From NCBI RefSeq assembly GCF_000003605.2, contig NW_003112484.1, positions 11,354-41,686 of the forward strand: a stretch of DNA of 30,333 nucleotides. The letters are read 5' to 3'. Positions 10,497-20,230 of the stretch are shown piece by piece. Each line of letters begins with the position of its first letter. Position 1 is the stretch's first letter. The translations under genes were made by a program, and so were the position numbers. The notes under the pieces were generated by a model. The model was given only the letters and a program-made list of their open reading frames with translations, did no database searches and was not told where the DNA came from. This DNA comes from Saccoglossus kowalevskii. Taxonomy: Eukaryota > Hemichordata > Enteropneusta > Harrimaniidae.

Positions 10497-10845
10497 GGTT
10501 TCTACAAAACGAATGTAGTAGTACAAACATGTTTTGTAGAATTGTATAGAAGAGATTCGGGTGGATAGAGATAACGGAGGCGAGATAACAGTGGCTTGAG
10601 CAAGTAACGAGGTTTATTACACTAACATAAAACCGCATCTGACAAGTACAAGGACAATTTCTCAATTTATTGGGAATGGTGCATTCTTGAATTTAGGCGG
10701 GAAGAGGATGCATTACATGTTTGTAATAGGTCAATAAGGAAGAAATCTGATTGACTAAAATATATGCGTTGTGATAGGCTGAATCTTTTGTATGCAGAAT
10801 CCAAAAGTTGCATTAAGCTCGAGTGCTTATAATGATTCCCGATAC

Positions 10846-11494
10846 ATGTGTCATGAATTTGTTTTCGCGTATCTGTTGGTCGACTTAATTAACTGATTAT
10901 TAGCGAATTGCTGTGTTATGTCTGTCATCGTGTAGGCCTATTTGAAATTTTGGACAGAACTTGGCTCAGTGATTTGGAACTAATTATGAGATAATCGTCG
11001 CCATTTTGACAGTTTATATTCATAGTTATTAATGTAGTGAACGATTAATCAAAAGATATGACGTATTCAGTACTTAGTGTGATTGGCTTTATGATTGAAG
11101 GTTACGCCCTAGAGTCTTTTACTGTTTTGTAATTGGTTAGAGTTTTGAAAATGAATAAAGAGAGTTTGAGTTGGTCTTGGCGAATACTCCACGACAGACG
11201 CAGTCCGAGAGAGTCCAGGGGCGAGCCTTGAGGCAGTCCAGTCTTGGGCGAGTCTTGGTTCAGCCTTGTGAGAGTCTTGGGGACTTTTCCCCAGGGCGCT
11301 GTGTCTTATAGAGTGCTCCAAAAGATCGACTAAGACGAGAGCTGAAACGTATTTCGTTGTGTGCGTCTTATTTGACTGTAAAGTATAAGTGACTTTCCCG
11401 ATCCCATACCTCAAGGGGACGAGATAGAGAGACGAGACGAGTTTCCCCCCTGGCAAGTGTGGAGACCCCGAGAGAGAAGATTTTCCCCCTGATA
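10846..11494 (+). repeat. Left LTR of the non-autonomous retrotransposon
   Basis: About 649 bp. Begins (A)TGTGTC and ends CCCCTGATA. The 174-codon minus-strand open frame over its right end (11109-11633) is not supported as a gene because it crosses the LTR boundary and matches nothing known to me. Confidence 0.7.
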
Positions 11495-11496
11495 CG

Positions 11497-11514
11497 TGGT
11501 GGAGAATCCGGGCA
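11497..11514 (+). other. Primer-binding site candidate
   Basis: TGGTGGAGAATCCGGGCA begins two bases after the LTR end. Its complement ends in CCA and has the layout of a tRNA 3' end (T-stem, seven acceptor bases, discriminator, CCA). I could not assign the tRNA species. Confidence 0.5.
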
Positions 11515-12951
11515 TTGCGTCTTACGCACATTGACATCCTGTGAAGAAAAGTGAATGGCGAAGGTGTGTCTTTCTTGCGAACCGAACTAACTGGCTCGAT
11601 GGCAGAGACGAAACCGCGCTCAACGACTAACACCGTTAACAGTATGGCACCGATGAACGATGCTGAAGAGATGAAGACCTCTGAACCCCTTATGAAGGAT
11701 GAGTACCGGATAGGACAGTATAATTAAGAATTGAGCGACATTAAAGACAAGAAGATGAAAGAACGACCCGGACTAACGCGACGACAAGAGAAGAGACGCT
11801 TATAGACTTTGATTAGAACTTTAGCTATCTGTGTATTGCTTAGAGTACTGCTCGCTGGACACTGTAACTGACACTGTGTAACTCAGGACGTTGAACCCTT
11901 TTTCACAACCCTAACCCTATTGCTCAGTAATGTAATGTATTGCTTGCTTTTCCTATTGTTTTACCGTTTCTTTTAGTGATGTTGAATTGTATGTATGTGA
12001 GCGCCCAGATCTTTGTTTTAAACTGATATTTAGTGACGTGCGAGGTCCTTTATAACGATTTAAGCGCGTTTCAGTGGACAAGTATTTGCAACACAGTGTT
12101 TTGAGTTTTGTGAAGTTTGATGGAGTTTTAATGAGTTTATGAGTACGGTTTTAAGAGTTGTTTTTGTTTATGTGTTGTTTTCCGGAATACTTCTGACGCT
12201 TTTTGAGTTGATAGCACCTTTGTAACGTTTTTTAATGTCTTTTTGAGATAGGAGTGTGGTGCGCTTATATGCGTATTGTTTGATATCGCAAGCTTTTGTT
12301 CATGATTGACAGGATTATGTGTAACATAGTAGTTTCTATCGTTTTAGTCTTTTCCCCGTCTTTTTGCCAGAGGAGTAATGTGTTATGAAAGCGAATTTGT
12401 CTTTGCATTCTGTTTCCACGCCGTATGACTTTTGTTTAGATTAACGACTTGTGAGTTCAGTTGAAGTTTATAAGCGTATATGACAGGAGTTTGATTAATA
12501 GCTTGTTTATTCATTGTTTATTAGTTACCGCTTTGCAATGCTTTAACCGAGAGACGCATCCCTGGTAATCACGTGATCAAGCTGTCGACTGCAGCGATTG
12601 GCTGATCGCATGGTTACACCGCCACGCCTTAGTTTTTTGACCTTTTGATATAGAGTTTGTAACCTTAGTAACGGAGAAAGTGTAGCAAAGGGTTAACTCA
12701 GCGAACTGTTTGAGAAAAGTGAGTCGTTTGGTAGCCTTTCCCTTGTTTTTGATTTATAACCGTTGATATTTGAGACTTTATAACCATTGTATTTAGACTT
12801 ATAATCAGTTTATTAATTAGTGTGTTTTACTCTTTTTGATTTATACCTTTTATTAGTATTGTATTTAACCCGTATGACGATGAGTGGCAAACGGTATCTT
12901 TGATTTGTGAACGTGCAATGCCAAGAGGCATATCTCAGTTTGGGTGAAGGG

Positions 12952-13981
12952 ATGTGTCATGAATTTGTTTTCGCGTATCTGTTGACCGANNNNNNNNNNN
13001 NNNNNNNNNNNNNNNNNNNNNNNNNNNNNNNNNNNNNNNNNNNNNNNNNNNNNNNNNNNNNNNNNNNNNNNNNNNNNNNNNNNNNNNNNNNNNNNNNNNN
13101 NNNNNNNNNNNNNNNNNNNNNNNNNNNNNNNNNNNNNNNNNNNNNNNNNNNNNNNNNNNNNNNNNNNNNNNNNNNNNNNNNNNNNNNNNNNNNNNNNNNN
13201 NNNNNNNNNNNNNNNNNNNNNNNNNNNNNNNNNNNNNNNNNNNNNNNNNNNNNNNNNNNNNNNNNNNNNNNNNNNNNNNNNNNNNNNNNNNNNNNNNNNN
13301 NNNNNNNNNNNNNNNNNNNNNNNNNNNNNNNNNNNNNNNNNNNNNNNNNNNNNNNNNNNNNNNNNNNNNNNNNNNNNNNNNNNNNNNNNNNNNNNNNNNN
13401 NNNNNNNNNNNNNNNNNNNNNNNNNNNNNNNNNNNNNNNNNNNNNNNNNNNNNNNNNNNNNNNNNNNNNNNNNNNNNNNNNNNNNNNNNNNNNNNNNNNN
13501 NNNNNNNNNNNNNNNNNNNNNNNNNNNNNNNNNNNNNNNNNNNNNNNNNNNNNNNNNNNNNNNNNNNNNNNNNNNNNNNNNNNNNNNNNNNNNNNNNNNN
13601 NNNNNNNNNNNNNNNNNNNNNNNNNNNNNNNNNNNNNNNNNNNNNNNNNNNNNNNNNNNNNNNNNNNNNNNNNNNNNNNNNNNNNNNNNNNNNNNNNNNN
13701 NNNNNNNNNNNNNNNNNNNNNNNNNNNNNNNNNNNNNNNNNNNNNNNNNNNNNNNNNNNNNNNNNNNNNNNNNNNNNNNNNNNNNNNNNNNNNNNNNNNN
13801 NNNNNNNNNNNNNNNNNNNNNNNNNNNNNNNNNNNNNNNNNNNNNNNNNNNNNNNNNNNNNNNNNNNNNNNNNNNNNNNNNNNNNNNNNNNNNNNNNNNN
13901 NNNNNNNNNNNNNNNNNNNNNNNNNNNNNNTCCCCCTGGCAAGTGTGGAGAACCCCAGAGAGAGAGAATTTACCCGTGATA
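12952..13981 (+). repeat. Right LTR, mostly replaced by an assembly gap
   Basis: Only 38 bases before and 51 bases after the run of N are visible, and both match the corresponding ends of the left LTR. If it has the left LTR's length, about 560 rather than 941 bases should be missing. Confidence 0.65.
12990..13930. other. Assembly gap (941 N)
   Basis: Unknown bases. The open frames that span it are artefacts of reading N as open. The gap falls inside the second LTR, as expected when an assembler cannot separate two near-identical repeats. Confidence 0.99.
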
Positions 13982-14058
13982 ATACTATGCATGCCAACAT
14001 CGGTATAAAGCAATGTACGAGTGTCATTTCTGGCATACTAGTAATCACACGTGTTATT

Positions 14059-14121
14059 TTAAAGCGGGAGGGTTGTCACATGCGCACGCGCGGGAATTGG
14101 GTCCCAAGTGACGATAACAAC
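14059..14121. mobile_element. Partial copy of a TTAA-flanked MITE
   Basis: TTAA followed by AGCGGGAGGGTTGTCACATG and on to GTCCCAAGTGACGATAACAAC. This matches, on the opposite strand, the right half of the element at 23497-23663 at roughly 85% by eye. The other half is not recognisable here. Confidence 0.6.
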
Positions 14122-15219
14122 TCACGCTGAAAATTTATACCCAATATAATCATTGTAACATGTCATATCCAGTCATAACGTGACTACACTTGGAGTTGTC
14201 CACATACATGGTGTTACTAAATATTCCATGAAGATAAATTAAAACATGGTTAATTCAATTATGAACAATTGTACATAAAATTGACACCGTTTTCTGACGT
14301 TACTAAAATTTAGTCTAACATAACCTGCTCAATGCTCGTCCAAGTCAATGAATGCTCAATAAGTTACATGGCAGTCTATGGGGCGTTATTTTAAAACATA
14401 ACGTTTAATTAGCTGAAGAGTGACATATAAGTATGACTTATGTAGAAAGGAGCAAGTATTCTATGAGTAACTTTGCATCAGCTTACAGACATGAAATAAC
14501 CTTGAAAATACAGTTGTCAATTCCCAGGTTGTATCTTGGAGCGGCAATAACTGTGATTTTGAACATTTTTTGTTTAAATCTAACCACTGAAAGATGACCA
14601 GATTCTGACGAAATATTGTTTTAGAGACAATTGCATGGACAAAGTGGCCATTCACAAGGCTAATGTCACATAAAATGCGATGTGTCGAATAGCTGCAAAC
14701 ATTCGTTGAAAACGGTCACGTGGTGGGACCGTGAAAAATTATGATGCACGACGTACACTATTATGGGAAATAGCACATAAAATCATTAAGAGACCGTCAG
14801 ATAGAGGATTAGCCCCTCAAGATGGCGACGTATTTGATATTTCGCCCAAGCTCCCAGTAAGTTGTAATCTTGTACCGTAATCGCTCAACAAAACTTGATT
14901 TTAATAGATCACGCCCTCTAGAGGTCTTGACGCAACCCTGTGGCTTTCTTTTTCCCCCTTACAGGTGATGTTCATAGCGTTTATGCTCTGCTTTCAGTTC
15001 TCGCATTTCGGCAATGGACGTTAACAATTGACACAGGAAGTGTTTCATTAAAAATAAAAATCAGAGAAAAAAATCGACAGTTACAACTATAAACTGTCAT
15101 TTTTGTGTTATTCAATATTTGTTACGTTTTTATACTGTTTGTGAATAAGATATTATTTATCATATTAATTCACCATTAAACACGCGTCATAAGCATGGAA
15201 TCTTACGTAAGTATCACAT
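14122..15219. other. Non-coding stretch with a possible short spliced transcript
   Basis: AT-rich, without recognised coding exons. At 14819-14856 AAGATGGCGAC, a YY1-type initiator context around an ATG, is followed after 11 codons (MATYLIFRPSS) by a consensus donor, GTAAGT (14857-14862). A strong acceptor, CTTTTTCCCCCTTACAG, ends at 14964. Joining them gives an in-frame stop almost at once, so any product would be tiny. Confidence 0.25.
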
Positions 15220-15305
15220 GGCGCCTGTGGAAGTTGCGCCATGACATGCCAGATTGTCACAAACTAGACTGCAGAGGGCGCAACTCACACCAGCTTGCCA
15301 GGCAA
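15220..15305. mobile_element. Diverged relative of the 5962/22101 fold-back element
   Basis: GTGGAAGTTGCGCC near 15229-15243 is inverted relative to GGCGCAACTCACAC near 15278-15291 (12 of 14). The right side, GAGGGCGCAACTCAC followed by TTGCCAGG, resembles the right end of copy 1 (AGGCGCAACTCAC, then TTGTCAGG). Confidence 0.4.
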
Positions 15306-15721
15306 GGTATCTAAATATGCACACTGTTCTAAAACTGTTTTTCCCCCAGAATATGTTGCTGGCATTCTGTTCGATGTTAATATTACCACGATGTTACCGG
15401 GCGTGCATGTTTGTGTTCACAACTTGAATTCACTGTTTGTCTATTGTTTCTAGAGATTTCTAAAAATGTGTCTACGGACACAAAAATGTTATAAATTGTA
15501 ATTTGTTCTTACTTCATTGTGTGCTTACTAATGAAAAACACGTTTTCTGTATTTGTAGGATAATATCTCAAACCTTTCTTAGGGAACCTGGATAGATGCA
15601 TACAATGCAGAATTCGCATGTCTGTTACAATACTAAGTCTGGTATCATAAAATATCTATCTAAAACTTCATATGACAGGAAGTGTATGAATGTCAAGCAC
15701 CACACCCACCCACCCCCCCCC

Positions 15722-15724
<3 letters not shown>

Positions 15725-15757
<33 letters not shown>
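15725..15757. repeat. (CA)n microsatellite
   Basis: About 16 CA units preceded by a C-rich run (15708-15721). Confidence 0.95.
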
Positions 15758-15758
<1 letters not shown>

Positions 15759-15786
15759 TCGCGGGCATGGTAACTAAGCAACCAGA

Positions 15787-15981
15787 TACTGTAAAATACT
15801 TTATTCCCACCGACAATAAAATCCAATTTCAATGAAAATAAAATCCGGTGAATATACTTTTTTTCGCCTATATTTTACATTACACAAACATCGGTGAAAA
15901 TAAACTCTACTATACAAAACACGCAAAAATACTACTTTTCGGCGAACATTAATTCCAACTAAAATAATGTATTTTACAGTA
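15787..15981. mobile_element. MITE with perfect 13-bp terminal inverted repeats
   Basis: TACTGTAAAATAC at 15787-15799 is the exact reverse complement of GTATTTTACAGTA at 15969-15981. The outermost TA on each side could be a TA target duplication, as with Tc1/mariner-type elements. The 195-bp interior has AATAAAATCC motifs and no coding capacity. Confidence 0.7.
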
Positions 15982-17034
15982 ACTAAAACTTGGCAAATAC
16001 GCGAAATTAAGGCAAACTTTATGTGTCTTATTGCGTCATGAATGCTAACACATCCAAGCTCAAAACACGGTCATCACACCACGCCGTGTCCCGTCAATTT
16101 GACCTCACGTGAAATTACAGAAAACAACTACGTTTGTGTTTCATTGTATTTACTTTAGTTTATTAAATATACAAGCGCCCCTTACGAACTTCTACAATTT
16201 CATTTAAATCACCTTTTACAATTTAAATAATGTATACACGTGACTGTACAAACATGTCACGTGCCCCAGTCAGCCAATGGCGTGGTAGCTGCACGTCCGT
16301 GTTCAACTTATTGCGCAGGGCTGCTTAACGACAAGAGTCAGGTACTTTGAATCATTGAATATAGACTTCAGTATTCGTCTTCGTCGTACCGTGTCATTCT
16401 CTCGTCCTATTAAGATCACGCGATATAAGTAACGCCATCAGGGTTTCTGCACAGTACCCACAAGTATAGAAATATATAAAAAAAGAACAACAATCTGAAA
16501 TGAAAAAACAAAACAAAAACAAAGTAGATTAGTCACTGTGACATGATTGCAGCGCTGATAGTGTTTCTCTTCTATATTTTACAGGAGAAATAATGTCGTT
16601 GAAAAGCATGATGTCATTATTGGCATTGGCATAGCAACCGAACATCTATCAGACAGGACTGTACCTGTTAAAATCAATAACGAACATTGTTCCGTGCTCT
16701 TAGTGTGCCATCAGGTATAACAAAAAATCAGCTTTTAATATACATTTTTTTTCCACGTAAATACACCACGTATAGGCATGTATCGTGTACACATTACCCA
16801 GGCGTATCATAATTCATTTGGGTCACGTGATTTACTATCTCACACCAGCTGTGGAGCGGGAGGTACTTTCGTTTCAATTCATCCTAGTATTTAGAATGAC
16901 TCACTAATCTCTCATTTGGGGGGCATCGCGGTTGAACAATTTGAATACGCTCGTTCAGTGTGTTACACGGTGAGTCAGACGTGTTCTTTTGTCATTACCT
17001 TCAAAGTTTTGTCGATCAGAAGAACATTTGCGTG
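15982..17034. other. Non-coding stretch with promoter-like and splice-like signals
   Basis: Near 16256-16280 there is CACGTG and a CCAAT box (CAGCCAATGG). At 16585 a strong acceptor (TTCTATATTTTACAG) precedes GAGAAATA and an ATG with only a 13-codon frame. This could be a non-coding transcript; nothing here is certain. Confidence 0.25.
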
Positions 17035-17078
17035 GTTGCCATGGAAACTAACGCCAATAGAAGAGCGACGATGACGTC
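17035..17078. promoter_or_regulatory. X-box / CCAAT / CRE cluster
   Basis: GTTGCCATGGAAAC (17035-17048) differs by one base from the symmetric RFX X-box GTTGCCATGGCAAC. GCCAAT lies at 17053-17058 and TGACGTC, a CRE core, at 17072-17078. RFX, NF-Y and CREB/ATF sites in close array are known from ciliary-gene and MHC class II-type promoters. No coding exon is evident right beside it, so the target is unknown. Confidence 0.5.
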
Positions 17079-17278
17079 GAGTTTCAGAGATACTCCATTA
17101 TTACCTAAATATAACAAAATATTTATATTTATAATTCAATAAATTGATAATTCAAGTATAATTATTTGTATTTGTATGGGGGAAAATATTCAGTGTTCAA
17201 TGTTAGTGGATTACTCACTAGCTCTTAAATTTACTAGTTTGTGAAAAAACAACTATTCATTTTAACCCGGTTTTTAAT

Positions 17279-19282
17279 TTAGCGCATATAGTTTTTAGAA
17301 AATATGCGAAAATAAAACCCAGTCAGGCTAGGCATACTGGTATACTCATTACATTCGACTTCACCGGCCGCAGGGTCTGCTTCGGTAGGTTGAGATCCTA
17401 GTGGTAGGCATTTGAAATCATTTGACGTGTTCTGATTGTTGACAACGTCTGCAACGGTGGCATAGGCACACATGAATTTAAAGCTGGAGCAATTGTCAGT
17501 TGGTACAGTAGCATTAATTGCGACTTGGATCTCCGTTACCGGACTTGATGGATCGTTCTCACTGCCCAGATATTCACTTCTAAGTGTGGTTAGATCGGCG
17601 GGGGTTGCGGCAATGCCATCGACTGGTCCCTTGATGACGTCCATGGACTCAAGATCGTCGCTATCGGCGAAAAACACTTTCAGTGAGAAAGTGTCCGGTG
17701 CGCCATCGGCGGCGGCTGCGATGTTTACTTCTGCTACGTTGTTGATTGTGACCGTGGCTTCAATGGTGACTTCAGTGTCGGTGTTGTAAGTAATGGCTTC
17801 ATCGCCAGCTGAAACGGCGAAACTCTGCATAGCCAAATCTGAATAAAACAACATTGAAACAACAATTAATCAGCTAGAAATATAGCGTTAATAAGTGTGC
17901 GGTAACGTTGTCTTAAGATAACCAAATCAGCAGGCTAGTTTGGACAACTCCAAATGCAGTTTTTGGGCAAAGCTCAACTAATTAAGTTGGCAGGCATATC
18001 AAGTTTTAATAAGTATGGGCGTGTCTTTGGTGTGACAAACGTATAAAAGAACATATATCAATATGTTATGACGAATTCTGGACAGAAGAGCCGGAATTCG
18101 GAATTGATCAAGAGATCTTTGAGAAAACATAATTTATTTCAGAAGATTAGACCATGTCTGACCATAAAACAGTTACGTCATCATACTCATACAATAACTG
18201 CTGGAATACTGTGAATAAATAGTTATTTGTGAAAAAAATACTGCCTGGAAGAAATAGCTTATACCAAATACAGATGGAGGAAGACTGTTTTTTTATTTTC
18301 TTCAATTTGAACGGTATCTGTTCGATAAAGCATAAAACAAACACGATATTTATATGACAACGCGAGGTGTGGAGAGCTGTAACGGACCCCTTCCCGTTCA
18401 CCGCAAGATACCGCGTTACATAAAAACAGAACAAACAAAGCAGTGTTATGGGAATATTTCCAATTGTGTGCTAGACACATTTGATGACGGTCAATTTTGA
18501 TGCAGTAGGGGCATCTCAACTCATATTTATCTTTGAAAAGTCGGCATTTCGAAATTGAGCTATACAAATTTAAATTCATTCGATTTCACGCGTTATGCGA
18601 GATCAGCCTTACCCGAACATTTTTTAACACCTGCGGCACCATCAGCAGCGCCGAGTGTGATACACTTGGCACCCGTGTCTTGGTTATTAAACCCGACACA
18701 CGCGTGAGAATAAGCCAAACAATTGGCAGCAATACACGTGACACCTTCGATGGTCGTAACTGGAATGTCAAGTCTACCGGGGGTTATACCATCGGTTGAA
18801 GCCGGGACGAACTGCGCCGGTTCTAGTGTTGTACTAAACGCATCTGACTTCGTGGTTGCAGTGGCCAAATCGTCCGCATTCGTTAAGTACATTTCAATTG
18901 AGGTGATTTCTTTATCCACATCTTCTAGGTTGTCGAAAGATACTGTCACGCTGACGTTGGTTGGTGTGCCGGGCATGTAGAACACGTTAGCCTGGTCTTG
19001 TACCGCTGCCTCCGAAATCGATGCCTCTGTAACGAATTGCAAAGTGTGTTAAATTGTATAAAATTGTTAAATTATTAAAAGAAAAATATTGAATACTAGG
19101 TGATGTTACTAAACTGTAAACGGAATATTTTATTTTAACCCATCTTTCAACAGTTTCTTGTTTCTGGTGTACCTCGGAATCAACATACACAGCGGAACGT
19201 CTTCAACGCCATTGCTAAATTTGATCTACTAATTATAGTAACCGTGGTTGTGACTGGTTAACATTGGGTTAAACAACGAAAC

Positions 19283-19315
<33 letters not shown>

Positions 19316-19490
19316 GATTTTATACAGTTAGATAGACAGACGTGATTTCAGCTCCCAAATATTACACACACAGCATGTCGACTGATCAGATCTGCTCACG
19401 CGCACATCACCGTTACATAGTTAGTGACTCACCTGATCGAGCGCTTGAAAGCGACACAAATAGCAAAAACACTGCAATTTTAAGATCCAT
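17279..19490 (-). CDS. Secreted protein of two homologous domains, three coding exons, 343 aa
   Basis: Coding exons: 19490-19433 (ends before GTGAGT), 19026-18613 (after TTCGTTACAG, before GTAAGG) and 17838-17279 (after TTTTATTCAG). Both junctions are phase 1 and the total is 344 codons with TAA. Exon 1 encodes a signal peptide (MDLKIAVFLLFVSLSSARS). Exon 2 encodes domain 1 (20-157, cysteines 117, 122, 129, 141, 156). Exon 3 encodes domain 2 (158-320, cysteines 274, 281, 301, 320) and a 23-residue tail. The domains share a Thr/Val-rich beta-type N-terminal half, a FADSDDLES / LTNADDLAT motif, a Cys pair before an N-N-Q stretch, a K-C-x-x-LG motif and a terminal AAG-x-x-x-C. N-glycosylation motifs occur at N43, N266, N273 and N294. 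Thr, Ala, Asp and Val are abundant. I do not recognise the family; an extracellular or secreted role is inferred. The last exon could continue past 17279 if a donor near Cys320 is used. Confidence 0.8.
19283..19309. repeat. (TA)n microsatellite
   Basis: About 13 TA units, in the first coding intron of the two-domain secreted gene. Confidence 0.9.
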
Positions 19491-19534
19491 GTTGATTTGG
19501 ATATGAACTGGAAGTAATATAATAATGACGATAT
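19433..19534 (-). other. Exon carrying the start codon, with upstream splice acceptor
   Basis: The acceptor CCATCTTTCTTTCAG ends at 19535, so about 44 bases of 5' UTR precede the ATG at 19490 within this exon. This implies at least one further upstream, non-coding exon. Confidence 0.55.
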
Positions 19535-20180
19535 CTGAAAGAAAGATGGTTCAATAAATTTTACGTGTATTTGCCACGCGAGTATTGTTGCCTATAAGCA
19601 AATAAACCACTCAATAATTTCGATGGTGCTTCGACGCTTGTAACAATACTGATACCCTGTGTTACCATGCTTGCAGAGCAGTGCTTACGTGGCTGCGCAT
19701 GCGTGGGTCCACGAGCTCTAATACATCATGCAGACGTAAAACCATGACCGAATTTATTCAAAATGCTATAACGTGAGAAAATGTGTAAACCACGTGATTG
19801 CAAACCGTATTTCAAGTTCTACTGATACGCAGACAAAAAAAAAAGTGGTTTGCCATTTTGTTGTCTGAGACTATAGTGGAGTGGATACAACCGATCATGG
19901 CTGTGTTTCTGATCGATTTATATGACATTTTTTTAAATGATTATTATACACAGTTTCAGTAAACTTGAATTCTACCAAATGATGATTTGACATTTCAAAT
20001 ACACAACACAAAATGAATATTTCCGAGATGGCAAAAGCTTTAAAGATGGTTGCAAGAGGTGATTGATTTCGAATTGTTTTTTTTTTCAACGTGTGTGTGT
20101 AGATTTACGAATATCGACTCCATTTCTCATGCAAAAAAAGATAAAATTCACTAACTGTTGGGACCAGTAAATAAACTCAC

Positions 20181-20230
20181 CTTTTTCCCGATCGACAATT
20201 TTAAATACTATGACACAATACCAGGTTCCT
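20181..20230 (-). other. Probable 5' non-coding exon of the two-domain secreted gene
   Basis: A consensus donor, AAAAAG then GTGAGT, has its exon edge at 20181. It is the nearest good minus-strand donor upstream of the acceptor at 19535 that I found and would give a ~650-bp intron. The 5' edge of the exon is not visible; 20230 is nominal. Confidence 0.35.

Larger units (their letters stand above)
10846..13981 (+). mobile_element. Non-autonomous LTR retrotransposon
   Basis: Sequence at 10846-10883 (ATGTGTCATGAATTTG...) recurs at 12952-12989 with two mismatches. The block near 11443-11494 (CCCCTGGCAAGTGTGGAG ... TGATA) recurs at 13931-13981 after the gap, in the same order, so these are two LTRs. 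Just inside the left LTR lies a TGG-starting primer-binding-site candidate. A purine tract, GGGTGAAGGG, abuts the right LTR. ATAC flanks both outer ends (10842-10845 and 13982-13985), fitting a 4-bp target duplication. The ~1.46-kb interior has no gag or pol frame, only a 27-codon frame from ATG at 11644 (MAPMNDAEEMKTSEPL) that may be a gag remnant or leader peptide. The length fits a small or gutted, LARD-like element moved by a partner in trans. Confidence 0.75.

Noticed and set aside
11109-11633. 174-codon minus-strand frame
   Set aside because: It spans the LTR end, the primer-binding site and the interior of a plus-oriented element, has no domain, and starts in non-coding sequence.
12865-14130. 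Four long open frames across the N run
   Set aside because: They are open only because the gap is read through as unknown residues; the visible ends are LTR and MITE sequence.
17472-17789. 105-codon plus frame
   Set aside because: Antisense shadow of domain 2 of the secreted protein.
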